A DNA stretch of 64,000 nucleotides, from the NCBI GenBank assembly GCA_964203275.1, contig CAXNMF010000006.1, positions 186,001-250,000 on the forward strand. The letters are read 5' to 3'. The translations under genes were made by a program, and so were the position numbers. Source of the stretch: Ga0077527 sp945862135 (GTDB taxonomy: Bacteria; Pseudomonadota; Gammaproteobacteria; Burkholderiales; SG8-41). Below, piece by piece: positions 53,684 through 61,839 of the stretch. A model generated the notes under the pieces. It did not search any database and was not told the origin of the DNA. It saw only the letters and a list, made by a program, of their open reading frames with translations. How positions within the stretch are numbered: position 1 is the first letter of the stretch; each line of letters opens with the position of its first letter.

Positions 53684-54739
53684 TTAGCGAATGACCAGAT
53701 TTTCAGGCACTGATCGCACGCCGGGCAATAGCGTGCTGGGTGGCGTGCGGCGCAGGCCGCGACGGCCGGGAATACGCGTTGCTGCCATTGCGTGCTCCTT
53801 GTTCTTTTCCATTTCCTGCATGTACAGGTTCTTGCCCTTGAAAAAGGTATCGGCGTATTTGTAGGCTTGGTGCAACTTCTCATCCAGCCGCGTCATTGCG
53901 TTCAAGTAGAAGGCCGGGGTCTTGCGCAGCAGATCCTTGCCCGACTTGTAGATCACGACAATCTTGCCGTCAGGCATTTTGCGGCGTGCCAGCCCGCCGA
54001 TCAGGAATTCCGGATACAGGCGATCGTGGCACTTCTCCAGATAACAGCGATCCGACATCTGGCCGATGATGTCGGCTGATCCGAGGATCTCGCCGACGCG
54101 GCGCAGCACCTTGTTCTTCATGCGGATTTTCGTGGCGTCGCGCTCATAGCCGGTAAAGTGAATCATGATCGCGGCATCGGCGGCATATTTTTTCAATCCG
54201 ATGCGCGGCAGATAGACACGCAGAAAACGCGAGCCGCGGGCCACATGGGTCAGCGTGTATTCGGCGCCGTATTTATGCCGGTGATCGCTGCGCCGGCGCA
54301 GATAGCCGACATCATGAAACAGTGCGGTAATGACTCCGACGCAGAAATATTCAGGGGTCAAAGGTCCGGACTTTTGCGCGCTGCGCTGATAACCGTCCAG
54401 CAGCCGCACCATGGCCAGCGTTACATCGAGGACGTGCTGAATGTCGTGATAGTCGGTATCGCAGGGATGGTAATCCGGGTGTTTGCCCTTGTACATCCGC
54501 GAAAACTCGGCAAAGGCCAGTCGCATCGGCTTGGCATCGCCGCGCGAAAACAGTGCACGAAAAATGCGTACCGCTTCCGCACACACCTCGTCAGGATCGG
54601 TCGTGCGTATCTTGTTGGTAATGTCGAAGTCGCTGCGCCGCACGTCTTGCCGTTTCGGTAAATGGTGGCCCTGAACAGTTATCGGCATCGTCCGGGAGAA
54701 ATCACTCCCAGGAAGAGCTGCATTCGCTGTTTTTTTCAT
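53684..54739 (-). CDS. HD-domain phosphohydrolase (phosphodiesterase-like)
   Basis: 351 residues. YHDIQHVLDV (H98, H102) and LFHDVGYLRRR (H142, D143) resemble the metal-binding motifs of class I cyclic-nucleotide phosphodiesterases (YHNxxH, HDxxH). A later HFTGYERDATK and LGSADIIGQMSDR complete an all-helical HD fold. No sensor domain or membrane segment. It may degrade a cyclic nucleotide; a broken cyclase gene lies 5 kb away. ATG 54739. The 251-bp gap upstream is AT-rich without identifiable genes. Confidence 0.72.
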   Translation of the reverse strand: MKKTANAALPGSDFSRTMPITVQGHHLPKRQDVRRSDFDITNKIRTTDPDEVCAEAVRIFRALFSRGDAKPMRLAFAEFSRMYKGKHPDYHPCDTDYHDIQHVLDVTLAMVRLLDGYQRSAQKSGPLTPEYFCVGVITALFHDVGYLRRRSDHRHKYGAEYTLTHVARGSRFLRVYLPRIGLKKYAADAAIMIHFTGYERDATKIRMKNKVLRRVGEILGSADIIGQMSDRCYLEKCHDRLYPEFLIGGLARRKMPDGKIVVIYKSGKDLLRKTPAFYLNAMTRLDEKLHQAYKYADTFFKGKNLYMQEMEKNKEHAMAATRIPGRRGLRRTPPSTLLPGVRSVPENLVIR

Positions 54740-54990
54740 CGGGCAGTGGTCGAATAGAGTTCAGATTATAAGGATTCCAGCCAATGTGGAATAAGGTAAA
54801 TAGCCACATTTAAAGGAGTTTGTTGAATCGAACAGAACCCTTCTTGATTTTATGGGATAACCCTACCAAGCCGTTCAGGACAAACCGGCTATTTCCTGCC
54901 TGGGGAATATTCCCGGACTAACCCGATTCAGCATCCGGCCAGCATCCCGTTCAGCAGCACGCCTCTTACCCCCTCCTCAAACCCCTGATA

Positions 54991-55227
54991 TCACAACGAT
55001 TTATGCGTGCCGTCACAAAATGGCGGATTCTTCGTCCGCTTGCAACCGCAAAGCCATTTCTTTCCGGCTTCGGCCACCTTGAATTTAAGGGGTACAAACA
55101 CCGAACCCTTGTGCGAACCGTCACAAAAAGGCTGTTTTTTCGATTGACCGCAGGCGCACCACCAGTAATCACCGGGCGCGAGTTCCAGCGCATAGGGGGC
55201 CTGTTGCGGGCAGGCGGGCTCGGCCAT
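54991..55227 (-). CDS. double CDGSH iron-sulfur protein
   Basis: 78 residues with two C-x-C-x8-C-x3-H motifs: C24, C26, C35, H39 (CACGQSKKQPFCDGSH) and C60, C62, C71, H75 (CGCKRTKNPPFCDGTH), each binding a 2Fe-2S cluster of the mitoNEET type. Soluble, about the usual length of the bacterial double-CDGSH group. Role in redox or cluster transfer inferred. Confidence 0.9.
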   Translation of the reverse strand: MAEPACPQQAPYALELAPGDYWWCACGQSKKQPFCDGSHKGSVFVPLKFKVAEAGKKWLCGCKRTKNPPFCDGTHKSL

Positions 55228-55335
55228 GGCGATGCTCCGTGATCAATAATGCGGTTCAGCTTCCGCGCAATCTGCAGCAGCGTCAAGCGCAAGGTAAGAT
55301 CACAGCCACCCCACTTTGACCGATCCGCACAATCC

Positions 55336-56115
55336 ATGCGACTGTTGCTCTGCCTTGCCGTCCTGCTGACCACGCTCAACGTGCTGGCGCAGCCGGCGCG
55401 CACCATCGACATCCCGACCCGCCCCGGCGTCACGCAGCGTTTCCTGATCATTGCACCCGACAAACCCAGGGCTGCAGTCATCCTTTTTGCCGGCGGCGAT
55501 GGCGGCCTGACACTGGAGGCGGACGGCCGCATCCCCAAACTCGCAGGCAACTTTCTCGTGCGATCACGCCAGCTGTTTGCGGATCAGGGGCTGACCACCG
55601 TCGTCATCGATGCGCCTTCGGACAAACAGTCCTACCCTTACCTCTCTGGCAACCGGCAAACGCCTGAACACGTGGCCGACGTCAAAGCCTTGATCGCGTG
55701 GCTGCGTGAACAGGCGAAGATTCCCGTGTGGCTGGTCGGCACCAGCCGCGGCACCCAGTCCGCCGGATTTATTGCCACGCAACTGCCGCCGGCAGAAGGC
55801 GGGCCCGACGGCATTGTGCTGACGGCTTCGGTGCTGCGCGATTCCCGGTCACGGGCGGTTCCTGAAATGGCGCTGGCCCTTGTGCGCATCCCCGTCCTCG
55901 TCGCACACCACAGACAGGACAGCTGCAGGGTGTGCCTGTTCTCGGATGTGCCGCTGCTGATGGACAGGCTCACTGCCACGCCACGCAAGGAACTCATGGC
56001 TTTTGACGGGGGCATTTCCGTCGGCAACCCCTGTGAGGCCCGCGCCCATCACGGCTTCAACGGCATTGAGCGCGAAGTCGTCGAACGCATCGCCGGCTGG
56101 ATCACCGCACAGTAA
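55336..56115 (+). CDS. exported dienelactone-hydrolase-like protein
   Basis: 259 residues with signal peptide (LLLCLAVLLTTLNVLAQ). Alpha/beta-hydrolase core: nucleophile elbow LVGTSRGTQSAGF, acidic region HHRQDSCRVC and late His in RAHHGFNG. Two close Cys residues (SCRVCLF) could form a disulfide. Substrate unknown. ATG 55336; the longer frame to 55249 crosses the divergent CDGSH promoter. Confidence 0.75.
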   Translation: MRLLLCLAVLLTTLNVLAQPARTIDIPTRPGVTQRFLIIAPDKPRAAVILFAGGDGGLTLEADGRIPKLAGNFLVRSRQLFADQGLTTVVIDAPSDKQSYPYLSGNRQTPEHVADVKALIAWLREQAKIPVWLVGTSRGTQSAGFIATQLPPAEGGPDGIVLTASVLRDSRSRAVPEMALALVRIPVLVAHHRQDSCRVCLFSDVPLLMDRLTATPRKELMAFDGGISVGNPCEARAHHGFNGIEREVVERIAGWITAQ

Positions 56116-56194
56116 CGCCAGACTCGGTATTCACAGGGCGTCGGCTGCATGACGTCGTTTATAATCGCCGCTCATTTTTGCTGCGGAATTCCCC

Positions 56195-57037
56195 ATGCAT
56201 CTCGTCATCCAAGGCGCTGAAATCGAAACGCGCGACCTCAAGGAACTGGCCAAACTCGCCAGCGCGTCCGCCATTGAACGTTTGTCGGCAAACGCCTTCA
56301 GGCTCTGCAATGCGCAACCGGCAGCAGGCATTGCCGAGCATTGCGCTACGGCGGAACTCGACCATGGATTCGTGCCTGAGGGTCGCAAACTTACGGATTT
56401 CCGCCTGCTGGTCATGGACATGGATTCGACGCTGATCACCATGGAGACCATCGACGAACTCGCCGACATGGTCAACATCAAGGCAGAAGTCGCGGCGATC
56501 ACCGAACGCGCAATGCGCGGCGAAATCGAATATGACCAGAGCCTGCGCGAACGGCTGGCGCTCTTGAAGGGCCTCGATGAATCAGCGTTGCAGCAGGTCT
56601 ACGACGAACGGCTGAAATTTTCACCCGGCGCGGAGCGCATGCTGGAAAAGGCGCGTGCGGCAGGCATCAAAACGCTGCTGGTGTCCGGGGGCTTTACCTA
56701 TATGACCGATCGTTTGAAAAGCCGCGTGAAACTCGACTACACGCACTCGAACGTTCTGGAAATCATCAACGGCAAATTGACCGGCAAGGTCATCGGCGAA
56801 ATCGTCAATGCAGACGCCAAACTTGCCGCAATGCGAAAGGTCGCCGCCGAAATCGGTGCCTCGAAAGAACAGATCGCCGGTGTCGGCGACGGTGCGAACG
56901 ACCTCAAGTTCATGGCGGAATGCGGCGTCAGCTTCGCCTATCGGGCGAAGCCGGTGGTACGAGAAAAAACTACTTACGCCATCAATCACGCCGGACTGGA
57001 TGCCCTGCTCTGCCTGCTTTCAGCCGAACCGTACTGA
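56195..57037 (+). CDS. serB: phosphoserine phosphatase
   Basis: 280 residues of HAD fold; the last step of serine synthesis, phosphoserine to serine. Nucleophile motif LLVMDMDSTLI (D75, D77), motif II LLVSGGFTYMTDRL, motif III with K in YAI..., and GVGDGANDLKFM. It is shorter than E. coli SerB (322) because the N-terminal domain is reduced. A TATAAT at 56160-56165 is the probable -10. Short 5' leader, ATG 56195. Confidence 0.95.
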   Translation: MHLVIQGAEIETRDLKELAKLASASAIERLSANAFRLCNAQPAAGIAEHCATAELDHGFVPEGRKLTDFRLLVMDMDSTLITMETIDELADMVNIKAEVAAITERAMRGEIEYDQSLRERLALLKGLDESALQQVYDERLKFSPGAERMLEKARAAGIKTLLVSGGFTYMTDRLKSRVKLDYTHSNVLEIINGKLTGKVIGEIVNADAKLAAMRKVAAEIGASKEQIAGVGDGANDLKFMAECGVSFAYRAKPVVREKTTYAINHAGLDALLCLLSAEPY

Positions 57038-57072
57038 CATCTGCCAGGCGTTTCGAGAACACCCAGCGCAAA

Positions 57073-57360
57073 TCAATTCGGAAACTTGTAGAAATTCCGG
57101 TTCAGCCACGCCACGATATCCTCGATTTCCTGGGCCGTGAACTTGGGGTTCATGCGATCGTTCCAGCGTTCAGTTTCCTTTTTCAGCGCGGCCAGGGTTG
57201 TGACCTTGGCCCTCGGCGGCACGTAAAGCTCAGTGCTATGGCAGCCGAGGCAGTCCTGATGACGTTTTTCACCGCGAAACGGATCGCCCGCCGCCTGTGC
57301 CGCAGGCATGGCAGCCACCAGCACGCCACATAACAAAGCCAGCTTGAGCAATCGTTTCAT
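57073..57360 (-). CDS. small periplasmic c-type cytochrome
   Basis: 95 residues. Signal peptide (LALLCGVLVAAMPAAQA), heme-c motif CLGCH (C37, C40, H41) and Met70 in NDRMNPKFT as possible axial ligand. Resembles single-heme cytochromes of the SHP/DUF1924 sort. Overlaps the next gene by 4 nt, so it is in an operon of three small envelope proteins. Confidence 0.82.
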   Translation of the reverse strand: MKRLLKLALLCGVLVAAMPAAQAAGDPFRGEKRHQDCLGCHSTELYVPPRAKVTTLAALKKETERWNDRMNPKFTAQEIEDIVAWLNRNFYKFPN

Positions 57361-57656
57361 GGCTGGCCCTTTTTCGCACGTGAGGGATCAACAATCTGCA
57401 AACCGCGCAGCCGTGCACGCTCTTCCATCGCTTTGACGTGTTCGTCGCGCTGCTGCTCACGCTGGGCTTCGGATTTGGCGCCGCGCTGCCTTTGCCGGTA
57501 GTGCTCGCGCTCCTGCGATGTCATCAGTTCGGAACCAGGAATGATTTCGCGTTTGACCGGCGCAGGTTCTGACGCGGCTGCTGCGGCAGGCAGCGCTCCG
57601 GCGAAAAAGGCCGCCGCCAATACGGCCTGCAAAGTTCTGGCGCGGAAGGTAGTCAT
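57357..57656 (-). CDS. small periplasmic charged protein, unknown
   Basis: 99 residues: signal peptide (LQAVLAAAFFAGALPAAAAA), then a highly charged coil (SQEREHYRQRQRGAKSEAQR). ATG 57656 is used. It overlaps the cytochrome by 4 nt (57357-57360), suggesting co-translation; possibly an assembly partner. Family unknown. Confidence 0.62.
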   Translation of the reverse strand: MTTFRARTLQAVLAAAFFAGALPAAAAASEPAPVKREIIPGSELMTSQEREHYRQRQRGAKSEAQREQQRDEHVKAMEERARLRGLQIVDPSRAKKGQP

Positions 57657-57700
57657 GCTTCGCAGTTTGCCACTGCTGTGGCTCTGCGGTTTGATGCGGG

Positions 57701-57919
57701 TCAAGCCTGATGGGGTTCGTGATCCGATGGGGCCGCATCTACCTCGGCCGTTGACTCTTCAGCACTGACCTGCTGGTGATACATGCTGAACAGGCAGGCC
57801 GCGATCAGCATGGGAATCAGCAGCAAAAGGCCTTCCCCGACATGACCGCCAAACATCAACATGGCGGGCACAATGACCGCTCCTGTAAACAAGAAATCAA
57901 TGAATCCGGCATTAATCAT
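57701..57919 (-). CDS. small two-TM membrane protein, unknown
   Basis: 72 residues: two hydrophobic helices (IDFLFTGAVIVPAMLMFGG, LLLLIPMLIAACLFSMY) and an acidic tail. It lies upstream of the charged protein and cytochrome genes on the same strand. Not recognised; coding status supported by start, length and operon position. Confidence 0.5.
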   Translation of the reverse strand: MINAGFIDFLFTGAVIVPAMLMFGGHVGEGLLLLIPMLIAACLFSMYHQQVSAEESTAEVDAAPSDHEPHQA

Positions 57920-58109
57920 GGTCTGTATCTCCTGAAAATGAACAGACCTTCATGCCCCCCCCATGAAGGCACCGTGATACACCGGAATTCATGAGCAATT
58001 TAAATGCCAGTAAATATTCTTTTAAAAACAAATAGATACAATTTACCTCCATGAGAGGCGGCACACAGGCGATGCGCCGTTCCCGACACTGCACCAGCAT
58101 GGCCCAAGC

Positions 58110-59156
58110 CTAATAGACGCGCTGCCTGCCACCGTCGGTGTATTGATAGGGGCGCAGTGGACCTGTGCCTTCACTGCACATGCCATAGATAAACGGAAAC
58201 GCATCGCGGCCCGGCGTCAGAAAACGCAGATCCTTGAACCAGATGCAGAGGTGCGTGGCGCCGATATCGATCTCGTGCAGTGCCGGATATGCGGAGAACC
58301 AGCGAAAGAATCCGAACTCCGGATGCTCGAAGGCTGCGCGCACTGCCGCTCCCTGTGAACCCGCGCCAAAGCGCAGGTCCGTTTCCCATACCGCCTGGTC
58401 GAGCGGCCGGTACACCGCATCCAGTCTGGCGATCAACCCGGCATCGGGTACGGCGGTCTGCACCGATTTGCGAATCAGGTTGACGTGGCTGTAGCGGTAG
58501 CCCGCATCACTTTCGATGATCACCATCCAGTTGAACGGCGATACCGGCCGCGGCAGTGCGGTGACCCTGACGTCGCTGATGCCCTGCTCACGCGCAGCGC
58601 GTTCGCCGAAATCCACCGCGTTCTGCAACTGCAGGTACTGGAAGCCGACATAAGCAACCAGCACCGCCAACCCTGCAAGTGCGGGGATACGCGAACGCCG
58701 CCACAGCAGCGACAGCAGCAGTCCGGCGAGGATGATGCCGGTGAACCACAAATCAATGATGAAAGTCGTGCCGAGGCCATGCCGGTAATCCGACAGCGGC
58801 GCAAAAATCATCGTACCGAAAGTGGTTATCCAGTCGCCGGCGATGTGCACGACCAGCGACAGCGCCACGACGGGCGCATAGGTTTTCCAGCCCGGGCCTT
58901 CGCGCCAGATCCACGCAAAGATCAGCGACAGCAATATCGTCCACAGCGGCAACATCACCAGTGAATGGGTGACGCCGCGATGGTGATAGAGGTAGGCCAG
59001 CGGAGAAATCCAGGACGCGATGACATCGCTGTCGGGAAATGCGGCGACCAGGAAACCGATGCCGATGCGCCGGCCCAGCGGCAGTGCCGGCTTTTCGAGG
59101 CCGGCGGTGGCGCGTGCCAGCAGAGCGCCGGAAAGTGCGTGGGTCAGGGTGTCCAT
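58110..59156 (-). CDS. YdjM-like membrane-bound metal-dependent hydrolase
   Basis: 348 residues. The N-terminal half has four TM segments carrying the family motif MDTLTHALSGALLARA and YHHRGVTHSLVML with DWITTFGT (His/Asp metal ligands). The C-terminal half (after about 200) is a soluble domain of unknown role (AYPALHEIDIGATHLCIWF...). Such proteins belong to the LexA-regulated YdjM/DUF457 group; activity unproven. ATG 59156; earlier codons lie within the upstream terminator. Confidence 0.8.
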   Translation of the reverse strand: MDTLTHALSGALLARATAGLEKPALPLGRRIGIGFLVAAFPDSDVIASWISPLAYLYHHRGVTHSLVMLPLWTILLSLIFAWIWREGPGWKTYAPVVALSLVVHIAGDWITTFGTMIFAPLSDYRHGLGTTFIIDLWFTGIILAGLLLSLLWRRSRIPALAGLAVLVAYVGFQYLQLQNAVDFGERAAREQGISDVRVTALPRPVSPFNWMVIIESDAGYRYSHVNLIRKSVQTAVPDAGLIARLDAVYRPLDQAVWETDLRFGAGSQGAAVRAAFEHPEFGFFRWFSAYPALHEIDIGATHLCIWFKDLRFLTPGRDAFPFIYGMCSEGTGPLRPYQYTDGGRQRVY

Positions 59157-59183
59157 TGAACGAGGCAGCTCCGCATCAGATTC

Positions 59184-59219
59184 AAAAAAAGACGGCGCCG
59201 GATTGTAACCGACGCCGTC
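59184..59219 (-). terminator. terminator after Bug gene
   Basis: On the minus strand GACGGCG pairs with CGCCGTC (59213-59219 with 59191-59197), followed by seven Ts (59184-59190 are A on plus). Serves the Bug gene at 59261. Confidence 0.85.
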
Positions 59220-59260
59220 CTTCTTCACCCCGCCCCTATGCGCCGGAGCGCGGGAAACCG

Positions 59261-60253
59261 CTACTTCAGGACAATACCTAGAGACTTGCCCAGCTTGTAG
59301 TAAGTCTCGTACTGTTCCTTGACATACTGCGCCGTGTCTTCCGGCGACTTGATATGCGGCACAGAACCGACTCTTTCGGTCGCGCCGATCCACTGCGAAT
59401 CCTTACCGACCTTCTGCAGCGTATCGCCCCAGATGGCGATCATTTTTTTGTCCATTTTTGGCGGGCCATAGAGCGCGCTCCAGCCGATGATGCGCTCCAG
59501 CGCCGGATAGCCCGCTTCCTTCGCCGTCGGCACGTCAGGGATGTCCTTGAAGCGTTCCGGTGTCGTGGTCAGCAGCGCGCGCATCTGCTTGTTCTTGATG
59601 AAGCTCAGTACCGTGCCGATGTTGGAGCAGCTGAAATCGACATGACGACCGAGCAGCGCAGTGGCTGCCTCGCCGCCGCTCTTGTACGGGATCTGGTTGC
59701 CGGCATCCTTGCCGAGTTTCTGTGCGTCGAACAACAACTGCGGCCCCATCTCGTGAATGGTGCCGACGCCGGCCGTGCTGTATTTGAGTTTGCCCGGATT
59801 CTTGCGGATACCCTCGACCAGGTCGCCAAAGGTCTTGTACGGGGAATCGGCAACCACCGCGCAGACATAGGGATTGAGTTCGAGGATACCGAGAAAGCTG
59901 AAATCATTCCATTTGTAACTGAGGTCAGGTTTCAGCGCCGGCAGCGTTGCCTGGGATCCCACACGCGCCAGCAACATCGTATAACCGTCGGGCGCTGCGT
60001 TTTTCACATGCTCCGAACCGATCGCGCCGCTGGCGCCGACCTTGTTCAGCACAACGACATTCTGTTTCAGGTATTTCGGGATGACCGCACCTAGATTGCG
60101 TGCGGCAATATCCGAATCACCACCCGCGCCAAATGGCGCGACGATCAGCAACGGTCGAGTCGGATACTGCTGGGCTGCTGCTGCAAATGCCACGACTGCA
60201 AGAATGCCGCCGAGAATAGGCGTCAAAATACGGCGAACAGAACTGGATTTCAT
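59261..60253 (-). CDS. Bug-family (TTT) periplasmic substrate-binding protein
   Basis: 330 residues with signal peptide (LGGILAVVAFAAAAQQ) and the Bug signature TRPLLIVAPFGAGGDSDIAAR, VGASGAIGSEHV and APDGYTMLLARVG. Divergent from the other three Bug proteins in this window in its ligand loop (GSQATLP rather than a VxNP-type stretch). Sits alone between the YdjM-like gene and the Suf operon, with its own terminator. Ligand unknown. Confidence 0.92.
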   Translation of the reverse strand: MKSSSVRRILTPILGGILAVVAFAAAAQQYPTRPLLIVAPFGAGGDSDIAARNLGAVIPKYLKQNVVVLNKVGASGAIGSEHVKNAAPDGYTMLLARVGSQATLPALKPDLSYKWNDFSFLGILELNPYVCAVVADSPYKTFGDLVEGIRKNPGKLKYSTAGVGTIHEMGPQLLFDAQKLGKDAGNQIPYKSGGEAATALLGRHVDFSCSNIGTVLSFIKNKQMRALLTTTPERFKDIPDVPTAKEAGYPALERIIGWSALYGPPKMDKKMIAIWGDTLQKVGKDSQWIGATERVGSVPHIKSPEDTAQYVKEQYETYYKLGKSLGIVLK

Positions 60254-60343
60254 CTTGGGTCTCCTCCCGGTTGAAATTCCGATATGCCTGCAAGGGCATT
60301 GTGCGGGGAGGCATTTTGAAAAGCAACGGCGGCCGGTCAGGGC

Positions 60344-60664
60344 CTAATCCCATCGGTCGTCCATGACCTCGATAATGCCGTTTTCGACCCGCAGTGGCAG
60401 TTTTGCCGTAGGTTCATAGGCCGGTGCCGACAATGCCTCGCCGGTACGGATGCAGAAACGCGCGCCATGGCGCGGGCAGATAACCTGATCGCCTTCGATC
60501 AAGCCGCTGGCGAGTTCACCGCCGTCATGGGTGCAGACATCTTCAATCGCAAAGAATTCGCCGCCGACGTTGAATACCGCGACCGTGCTGCCGTCAACAT
60601 CAGCCACCTTGCAGCCGCCCGGGGCGATCTCGCCGACCGCCGCAACCTTGATCCAATCAGCCAT
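60344..60664 (-). CDS. Rieske-type ferredoxin
   Basis: 106 residues, Rieske 2Fe-2S fold: C-x-H in DVCTHDGGELASG and C-x-x-H in VICPRHGARFCIRTG. The length and lack of membrane anchor fit the ferredoxin component of dioxygenases, but here it ends the suf operon (9 bp after nfu), as in other proteobacteria, so it is more likely a Suf-associated electron donor. Confidence 0.88.
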   Translation of the reverse strand: MADWIKVAAVGEIAPGGCKVADVDGSTVAVFNVGGEFFAIEDVCTHDGGELASGLIEGDQVICPRHGARFCIRTGEALSAPAYEPTAKLPLRVENGIIEVMDDRWD

Positions 60665-60672
60665 ATTGATTG

Positions 60673-61239
60673 TTAAACCGCAACGACTTCCATGTCCGGT
60701 TCGATCTGGCGCACCAGGTTCTCGATCCCGGCCAGCGTGCCCGACAGCGAACTCGGACAGCTGCCGCAGGCGCCCTGGTAATGCACCGACAGTTTATTGC
60801 CTTCAAGGCCGACGACGTAAAGATCGCCGCCGTCATTCTGCAGATAGGGACGCACCTGCTCATCCAGCGCGGCATTGATGCGGTCGAGGCGCTCGCGGTC
60901 TTCCGGGCTCAGCTTGGCCGGATCCATCGCCTCGCTCGACTGCTCGACCAGCTGCGCCGATTGCGCATCGGCGGAAGGGGCTTCACGGATCGGCACCGCC
61001 AGATCGCGCATCAGCTGTTCCCAGTCGGCGCCGCCGTCCTGCGTCACCGTCACCCAGTGATCGACATAAAACACGTTGGTGACATGTTCGATGTCGAACA
61101 GCGCCATCGCCAGCGGATCGCCGACGGCCTGCTCCGGCTTGTCATACGAGCGGGTAATGCCCCAGGTCAGCGGCTCCCGCAGGATGAATTTCATCGCGTT
61201 GGGATTCGGGGTCGGTTCGATTTCGGCGATTTTCGGCAT
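60673..61239 (-). CDS. Nfu-type iron-sulfur scaffold/carrier
   Basis: 188 residues. N-terminal Nfu domain (IEPTPNPNAMKFIL) and C-terminal NifU domain with the cluster-binding C-x-x-C in GACGSCPSS. It carries 4Fe-4S clusters to target proteins. 9 bp before the Rieske gene; downstream of sufU. Confidence 0.92.
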   Translation of the reverse strand: MPKIAEIEPTPNPNAMKFILREPLTWGITRSYDKPEQAVGDPLAMALFDIEHVTNVFYVDHWVTVTQDGGADWEQLMRDLAVPIREAPSADAQSAQLVEQSSEAMDPAKLSPEDRERLDRINAALDEQVRPYLQNDGGDLYVVGLEGNKLSVHYQGACGSCPSSLSGTLAGIENLVRQIEPDMEVVAV

Positions 61240-61278
61240 GAATGAAAGTTGCGGATGCGGTTGCTGTTGCGGTTTTTC

Positions 61279-61722
61279 TTATTCGGTCGATGCGGTATCG
61301 CTGCCGGCAAAGGCCGCATGCAGCGTATGCCAGGGCAGGATTGCGCATTTGACGCGGGTCGGCAGTTCGCTGACGCCGGCAAACACGGTCAGGCGGCCGA
61401 GGTGATGCGGCCCGGCGGCATCGAGCTTGCCGGTGGTCATGTCGCGGAACTCCTGCACCATCTGCTCAGCGTCGGCTTTGCTTTTGCCTTTGACGGCAAC
61501 GGTCATCATCGATGCCGAGGCCTTGCAGATCGCGCAGGCTTCACCTTCGAAGCCGACCGCCTCGACCTGGTCACCATTGAGCTTCAGCGACAGGTGGATG
61601 TGGTCGCCGCACAGCGGGTTCACACCCTCCGCCTTGTGCGTGGCATCGCCGAGCATGCCCCAGTTGCGGGGCTTCTTGTTATGTTCGAGGATCATTTCCT
61701 GGTAAAGGGCGCGGCTGTCCAT
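61279..61722 (-). CDS. sufU: SufU-type sulfur transfer protein
   Basis: 147 residues from ATG 61722 (MDSRALYQEMI). Zinc/cluster ligands in NPLCGDH, EACAICKASASMM and VKCAILPWHTL. The insertion typical of SufU rather than IscU is present around residues 90-115. It takes sulfur from SufS. The frame is open to a TTG at 61743 without a ribosome site. Confidence 0.88.
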   Translation of the reverse strand: MDSRALYQEMILEHNKKPRNWGMLGDATHKAEGVNPLCGDHIHLSLKLNGDQVEAVGFEGEACAICKASASMMTVAVKGKSKADAEQMVQEFRDMTTGKLDAAGPHHLGRLTVFAGVSELPTRVKCAILPWHTLHAAFAGSDTASTE

Positions 61723-61747
61723 ATGCTTTAAGTCAAAAGCCAAAAGC

Positions 61748-61823
61748 AGCCACAGAGGTCATAGAGAGCACAGAGAACTGCAAACCCGGGGTTTTCTCTG
61801 TGGCCTCTGTGACCTCTGTGGCT
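61748..61823. repeat. large imperfect inverted repeat between sufU and sufS
   Basis: 30-bp arms (61748-61777 and 61794-61823), about three mismatches, built from repeated CACAGAG/CTCTGTG units (for example GCCACAGAGGTCA and TGACCTCTGTGGC). 16-bp spacer. This CCACAGAGG-type palindrome looks like a dispersed repeat rather than a terminator; it may fold between the two suf genes. Confidence 0.7.
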
Positions 61824-61839
61824 AAAGGGGTTAGGTTTT

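Noticed and set aside
61748..61823. CRISPR-like repeat array in the suf operon
   Set aside because: The CACAGAG units form one inverted repeat; there are no regular spacers and no cas genes.
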